From Flavobacteriales bacterium CG_4_9_14_3_um_filter_32_8 (GTDB taxonomy: Bacteria; Bacteroidota; Bacteroidia; Flavobacteriales_E; Vicingaceae), in NCBI GenBank assembly GCA_002790175.1, contig PFUQ01000122.1:1-7730 (forward strand): a stretch of DNA of 7,730 nt, in the 5' to 3' direction. The translations under genes and the position numbers were made by a program. Below the pieces are notes generated by a model. The model searched no databases. It saw only the letters and a program-made list of their open reading frames with translations, and was not told where the DNA came from. Below, piece after piece: positions 4,535 to 7,730 of this stretch (the first letter of the stretch is position 1; every line of letters begins with the position of its first letter).

Positions 4535-7162
4535 TTAACCACATTTAGAATGCCCACAGCTTTTACAATTTAAACAACCTTCTTCATAAACTAATGCTGG
4601 TTCGTTGCAATCTGGACAAATATTTTCTGCTGGCTTAGTTCCATCGGGAATAAATTTCTTTAAAGCTCGAGCAACTCCTTTTTTCCAAGTGTTTAAAGTT
4701 TCGTCACTTAAGTGTAAATTATTTACCATATCCACCACAAAACTTAGTGGCATACCGTGACGTAATACTCCAGAAATTAATTTCGCATAATTCCAATATT
4801 CTTTATTAAAGGTTCTAGACAAACCTTCAATGGTTGTTTTATAGCCATAACTATCTTCGTATTGGAAATCATAACGGGTTTTTCCATCTTCACATTTGTG
4901 TTTTATTACCCAGCCTTTTTCAACATGTGATAAGATTGAAAAAGACTCTTCAGCTCCTCCAGTAAATATTTCATAAGGATGTCCATCTAATAAACCAATA
5001 ACAGCAATCCATTTTTCAGTTTCATTATTAAATTGAATAATTTCCGCTTCTAATTTTTCTGGTCGTTTTGGGGCTTTAGTTTCTAAAAATTTAGTAATAA
5101 TTTCACTTTCTGATTCTTGCTTTTCATCATTTGCAACTAAAACTCCACTTCTCGAACCATCTCTGTAAACTGTAATTCCTTTACATCCTTTTTCCCATCC
5201 AGTTAAATAGATCTGATTTACCAACTCTTCCGTACATTCATTAGGCACATTTACAGTAACACTAATGGAATGATCTATCCATTTTTGAACAGAACCCTGT
5301 AGTTTAACTTTTTCTACCCAATCCACATCATTAGCGGTAGCTCCAAAGTATGGTGAATGTGAAATAACTTCATTTAATTCTTCCTCGCCCATTTTTTCAA
5401 CTGCTTTCGCATCATATCCATTTACCTCTAACCAAGTAATAAATTTATGGTGAAAAACATGGTATTCTTCCCAAGAGTCTCCAACTTCATCAATAAAATC
5501 TACTTTCACTTGTTTATCACCTGGATTAACTTTTCTTCTTCTTTTGTATGAAACCATAAATACGGGTTCTATTCCTGAAGAAGTTTGAGACATTAAACTA
5601 GTTGTTCCTGTAGGTGCTATGGTTAATAACGCAATATTTCTTCTTCCATACTTTACCATATCCTTGTAAAGATTTTCATCCGCTTCTTTAATTCTTTTAA
5701 TCATCGGATTTCTTTCTTCTCGTATGGCATCATAAATAGGAAAAGCACCCCTATCTTTTGCCATATCAACAGAAGAACGATAAGCAGCTAAGGCTAATTT
5801 TTTATGTACTTCGGTTGAGAAATCCGTTGCAGCTGGAGTTCCATATTTATAGCCTAAAGCTGCTAACATATCTCCTTCGGCTGTAATTCCTACGCCTGTT
5901 CTTCTTCCTTGGATGGCTTTGGTTTTTATTTTTTCCCAAAGTGAAAGTTCTGTTCTTTTAACTTCTAAACTTTCTGGATCAGCTTCAATTTTTTGAATAA
6001 TTCTATTCACTTTTTCCATTTCCAAGTCAACGATATCATCCATAATTCGTTGAGCCATTCCCACATGGTGGTGAAATTTCTTATAATTAAAAGTAGCTCC
6101 TGATGTAAAAGGATTTTCTACATAACTGTATAAATTAATTGCAATTAAACGACAACTGTCGTAAGGACACAATGGAATTTCTCCACATGGATTGGTAGAT
6201 ACTGTTTTAAAGCCTAAGTCGGCATAACAATCAGGGATAGACTCATCGATAATGGTATCCCAAAACAAGATTCCTGGTTCTGCAGATTTCCATGCATTAT
6301 GAATTATTTTATTCCATAATTCTTTAGCATTTACGGTATTGGTATATTGTGGTTGATCAGAGTTAATAGGGTATTGTTGTTGATAGTCGGTACCTGCTTT
6401 TACAGCTTTCATAAACTCATGGTCTATTCTTACTGATACGTTTGCTCCAGTTACTTTGGTGCCATCCATTTTTGCATTTATAAAATGTTCTGCATCTGGA
6501 TGTTTAATAGAAACGGAAAGCATTAATGCACCTCTTCTTCCATCTTGAGCAACTTCTCTTGTTGAATTGGAATATCGTTCCATAAAAGGAACAATTCCTG
6601 TGGAGGTTAGTGCGCTATTTTTTACAGGGCTTCCTTTTGGTCGGATGTGTGATAAATCGTGTCCAACTCCTCCTCTTCGTTTCATTAGTTGAACTTGTTC
6701 TTCGTCAATTTTCATCACTCCACCATAAGAATCAGAGTTGCCGTCATTCCCAATTACAAAACAGTTGGATAACGAACCTATTTGAAAATCGTTGCCAATA
6801 CCCGTCATTGGGCCTCCTTGAGGGATGATGTATTTAAAATCTTTTAATACTTCATAAATATCTTCTTCGGAATAGGAATTGGTGTATTTTTCTTCAACCC
6901 GAGCAATTTCTTTTGCCAATCTTCGGTGCATTTGGTCAGGACTGTTTTCAAAGATATTTCCTTCAGAATCTTTTAATGCATATTTGTTAATCCAAACATT
7001 GGCAGCTAATTCATCACCTTTAAAATATTTTGTTGCTTCTGCTAAAGCTTCATCAAAAGAATACGTTTTAAGCACAACTTTGTCGTTTATTTCATTATTC
7101 TCAACCAAATTTTTCTCATTTTTTTTGACAGCATCGCACACTTGATTTAACGTTTTTTCCAT
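4535..7162 (-). CDS. nrdJ: Adenosylcobalamin-dependent (class II) ribonucleotide reductase
   Basis: This cytoplasmic enzyme reduces ribonucleotides to deoxyribonucleotides using adenosylcobalamin as radical generator, so it needs neither oxygen nor a separate beta subunit; none is visible nearby. The 875-residue product is the long form of the family. C134 (LSNCFVIGND) and C337 (SCRLIAIN) match the redox pair. N324-P-C326-G-E328 is the active-site NPCGE motif with the thiyl-radical cysteine; the 11-residue spacing from C326 to C337 matches the well-studied Thermotoga maritima enzyme. APTGTTSLM at 516-524 is the conserved C-terminal barrel motif. Residues about 690-845 form the extra C-terminal domain of long NrdJ proteins. 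The tail carries six cysteines (849, 852, 863, 866, 869, 874), a zinc-ribbon-like module that probably includes the cysteines re-reducing the active site. No N-terminal ATP-cone is apparent. The ATG at 7162 fits the family start. Confidence 0.96.
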   Translation of the reverse strand: MEKTLNQVCDAVKKNEKNLVENNEINDKVVLKTYSFDEALAEATKYFKGDELAANVWINKYALKDSEGNIFENSPDQMHRRLAKEIARVEEKYTNSYSEEDIYEVLKDFKYIIPQGGPMTGIGNDFQIGSLSNCFVIGNDGNSDSYGGVMKIDEEQVQLMKRRGGVGHDLSHIRPKGSPVKNSALTSTGIVPFMERYSNSTREVAQDGRRGALMLSVSIKHPDAEHFINAKMDGTKVTGANVSVRIDHEFMKAVKAGTDYQQQYPINSDQPQYTNTVNAKELWNKIIHNAWKSAEPGILFWDTIIDESIPDCYADLGFKTVSTNPCGEIPLCPYDSCRLIAINLYSYVENPFTSGATFNYKKFHHHVGMAQRIMDDIVDLEMEKVNRIIQKIEADPESLEVKRTELSLWEKIKTKAIQGRRTGVGITAEGDMLAALGYKYGTPAATDFSTEVHKKLALAAYRSSVDMAKDRGAFPIYDAIREERNPMIKRIKEADENLYKDMVKYGRRNIALLTIAPTGTTSLMSQTSSGIEPVFMVSYKRRRKVNPGDKQVKVDFIDEVGDSWEEYHVFHHKFITWLEVNGYDAKAVEKMGEEELNEVISHSPYFGATANDVDWVEKVKLQGSVQKWIDHSISVTVNVPNECTEELVNQIYLTGWEKGCKGITVYRDGSRSGVLVANDEKQESESEIITKFLETKAPKRPEKLEAEIIQFNNETEKWIAVIGLLDGHPYEIFTGGAEESFSILSHVEKGWVIKHKCEDGKTRYDFQYEDSYGYKTTIEGLSRTFNKEYWNYAKLISGVLRHGMPLSFVVDMVNNLHLSDETLNTWKKGVARALKKFIPDGTKPAENICPDCNEPALVYEEGCLNCKSCGHSKCG

Positions 7163-7458
7163 TTCTGAAAGGGTTTTAAGTAGTTAATAAATTATCGAAT
7201 TTTCGGCAAAAATTCCTTGTACAAGTATAAAGCAGATTCATCGAATTTTTACCACAATTCATCTACTATATTTTTCAACATTTTTCGATAAGCAAGATAG
7301 GTTTAAAGGGTAAGCCTTTGAGCGATTTTTATATTAATTTATTAACAACACTTTCTTCATTTCATTATTTTTACCATTAAAATTTATGCTTAATAAAAAA
7401 GATTTTATACACCACATAAAAAGTCAATTATTTTTAACCAATTCTTAACAAGTCCTTT

Positions 7459-7480
7459 ATGTGTCTAGCTTCTAGCACAT
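7459..7480. repeat. Imperfect 9-bp inverted repeat with one bulged base
   Basis: ATGTG and CTAG (7459-7463, 7465-7468) are mirrored by CTAG and CACAT (7472-7475, 7476-7480) around a CTT centre. T7464 is the only unpaired base in the arms. No U-run follows on either strand, so it is not a terminator. It lies about 300 bp upstream of nrdJ and 220 bp upstream of the possible gene at 7678, and could be a regulator site or a short RNA hairpin. Confidence 0.35.
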
Positions 7481-7594
7481 TATAAAAACAGTTAACTATC
7501 CTTATCATATTTTGATAATACAATAATTTTTCTCTCTCATTACTAACATTTAGTTTAATCTAAATTAACGAATTTTTTGGAAATGAAGACGATA

Positions 7595-7602
7595 TAAATT
7601 TG
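7595..7602 (+). promoter_or_regulatory. Candidate -7 element (TAAATTTG) for a plus-strand transcript
   Basis: TAAATTTG matches the Bacteroidota consensus TAnnTTTG exactly. A TTG at 7577-7579 could be the -33 element, although the 15-bp spacer is short. Transcription would start near 7608 and give a leader of about 70 nt before the ATG at 7678. Confidence 0.4.
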
Positions 7603-7651
7603 AAATAATAAGATAGATATTATAGGTGGGTTCTAAAAATTGATTCGCATC

Positions 7652-7688
7652 AAAATTTTCATAGTTTTTTAGAGACAATGAAAATTTT
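7652..7688. repeat. 11-bp perfect inverted repeat overlapping the possible start codon
   Basis: AAAATTTTCAT at 7652-7662 is the exact reverse complement of ATGAAAATTTT at 7678-7688, with a 15-base loop. In a plus-strand RNA the right arm begins with the ATG of the possible partial gene, so the hairpin would sequester its start codon. The stem is almost all A-U and so weak. Confidence 0.4.
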
Positions 7689-7730
7689 TAAAACACTATC
7701 TGGATTCCGTCAGCTGACGGATGAAGCAGT
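7678..7730 (+). CDS. Possible start of a plus-strand gene, truncated by the window edge
   Basis: An ATG at 7678 opens a frame that stays open to the window end, encoding MKIFKTLSGFRQLTDEA. It is the first Met after an in-frame TAA at 7609-7611 and lies about 75 bp downstream of a perfect -7 element, which favours a real gene. The pattern of a short basic start followed by F-x-x-L-T-D-E-A is reminiscent of the N-termini of Crp/Fnr-type regulators in Bacteroidota, but seventeen codons cannot establish this. The alternative is that the terminal 16-bp palindrome marks a dispersed intergenic repeat. Confidence 0.35.
   Translation, partial: MKIFKTLSGFRQLTDEA
7706..7721. repeat. 16-bp perfect palindrome TCCGTCAGCTGACGGA
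   Basis: The sequence is self-complementary over all 16 bases and is much richer in G+C than its surroundings. It lies nine bases from the window edge, inside the possible partial gene. It may be part of a dispersed palindromic element cut by the edge, or simply codons of that gene. Confidence 0.4.

Larger units (their letters stand above)
7163..7677. other. Long A/T-rich intergenic region upstream of nrdJ
   Basis: About 515 bp without a supportable gene. It must hold the nrdJ promoter, but no minus-strand TAnnTTTG was found. By eye there is neither a cobalamin riboswitch (no B12-box-like segment) nor a convincing NrdR box pair. Small elements present are the 10-bp palindrome CTTGTACAAG at 7216-7225, a direct repeat ATCGAATTTT at 7194-7203 and 7240-7249, the bulged inverted repeat at 7459-7480, a plus-strand -7 element at 7595-7602 and an inverted repeat at 7652-7688. 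Confidence 0.6.

Noticed and set aside
6610..6828. Plus-strand open frame of 72 codons inside nrdJ
   Set aside because: It is antisense to a highly conserved part of the reductase, with no promoter or recognisable protein motif.
6879..7145. Plus-strand open frame of 88 codons inside the 5' part of nrdJ
   Set aside because: It is antisense to conserved nrdJ sequence, and its Ser/Phe-rich composition is typical of a shadow frame.
7263..7280. Possible NrdR box around CTACTATATTTTT
   Set aside because: Only the central TATAT-like core fits; the outer dyad bases of the consensus are missing and there is no second box at the usual spacing.
7306..7320. Short inverted repeat AAAGG...CCTTT upstream of nrdJ
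   Set aside because: The arms are only five bases long with a five-base loop and no U-run on either side, which is common by chance.

Overview
The window is strongly A+T-rich. It looks like a chromosomal segment from a member of the Bacteroidota, most likely Flavobacteriales. The evidence is the low G+C content, the lack of Shine-Dalgarno sequences before starts, matches to the Bacteroidota -7 promoter element (TAnnTTTG), and an ECF sigma factor followed by a protein with an N-terminal cytoplasmic region, one inner-membrane helix and a C-terminal beta-barrel. Genus cannot be decided from the sequence. No mobile element, CRISPR array, rRNA or tRNA gene was seen.

Layout. Positions 1-170 hold no supportable gene. 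On the minus strand, a winged-helix/ComF-like phosphoribosyltransferase fusion (620-1603) runs into dtd, D-aminoacyl-tRNA deacylase (171-620); the two share one base (TAATG) and are probably co-translated. Directly upstream of the fusion gene lie a perfect -7 element and an abutting 8+3+8 dyad, which suggests autoregulation. A 276-bp divergent spacer containing a 14-bp palindrome separates this pair from a plus-strand cluster: an ECF sigma factor (1898-2428), a putative dual-membrane anti-sigma factor (2432-3940) and a small exported protein of unknown function (4018-4479). The cluster ends at a strong bidirectional terminator (4477-4512) shared with the convergent minus-strand gene nrdJ (4535-7162), a B12-dependent class II ribonucleotide reductase. 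About 515 bp of A+T-rich DNA follows nrdJ on its 5' side. It holds several inverted repeats and a plausible promoter for a plus-strand gene that may begin at 7678 and is cut by the window edge.

How the genes work together. The sigma/anti-sigma pair is the most interesting system. The sigma factor would be held at the inner membrane by the N-terminal region of its partner, whose barrel sits in the outer membrane, so that outer-membrane state could be relayed to transcription in one polypeptide. This architecture matches my recollection of the dual membrane-spanning anti-sigma (Dma) proteins of Bacteroides thetaiotaomicron. The N-terminal region here carries an unusual 38-residue tandem repeat, and the next gene encodes an exported protein that could be a partner or a target of the system. 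The other genes are housekeeping (dtd, nrdJ) or possibly nucleotide-responsive regulation (the PRTase fusion).
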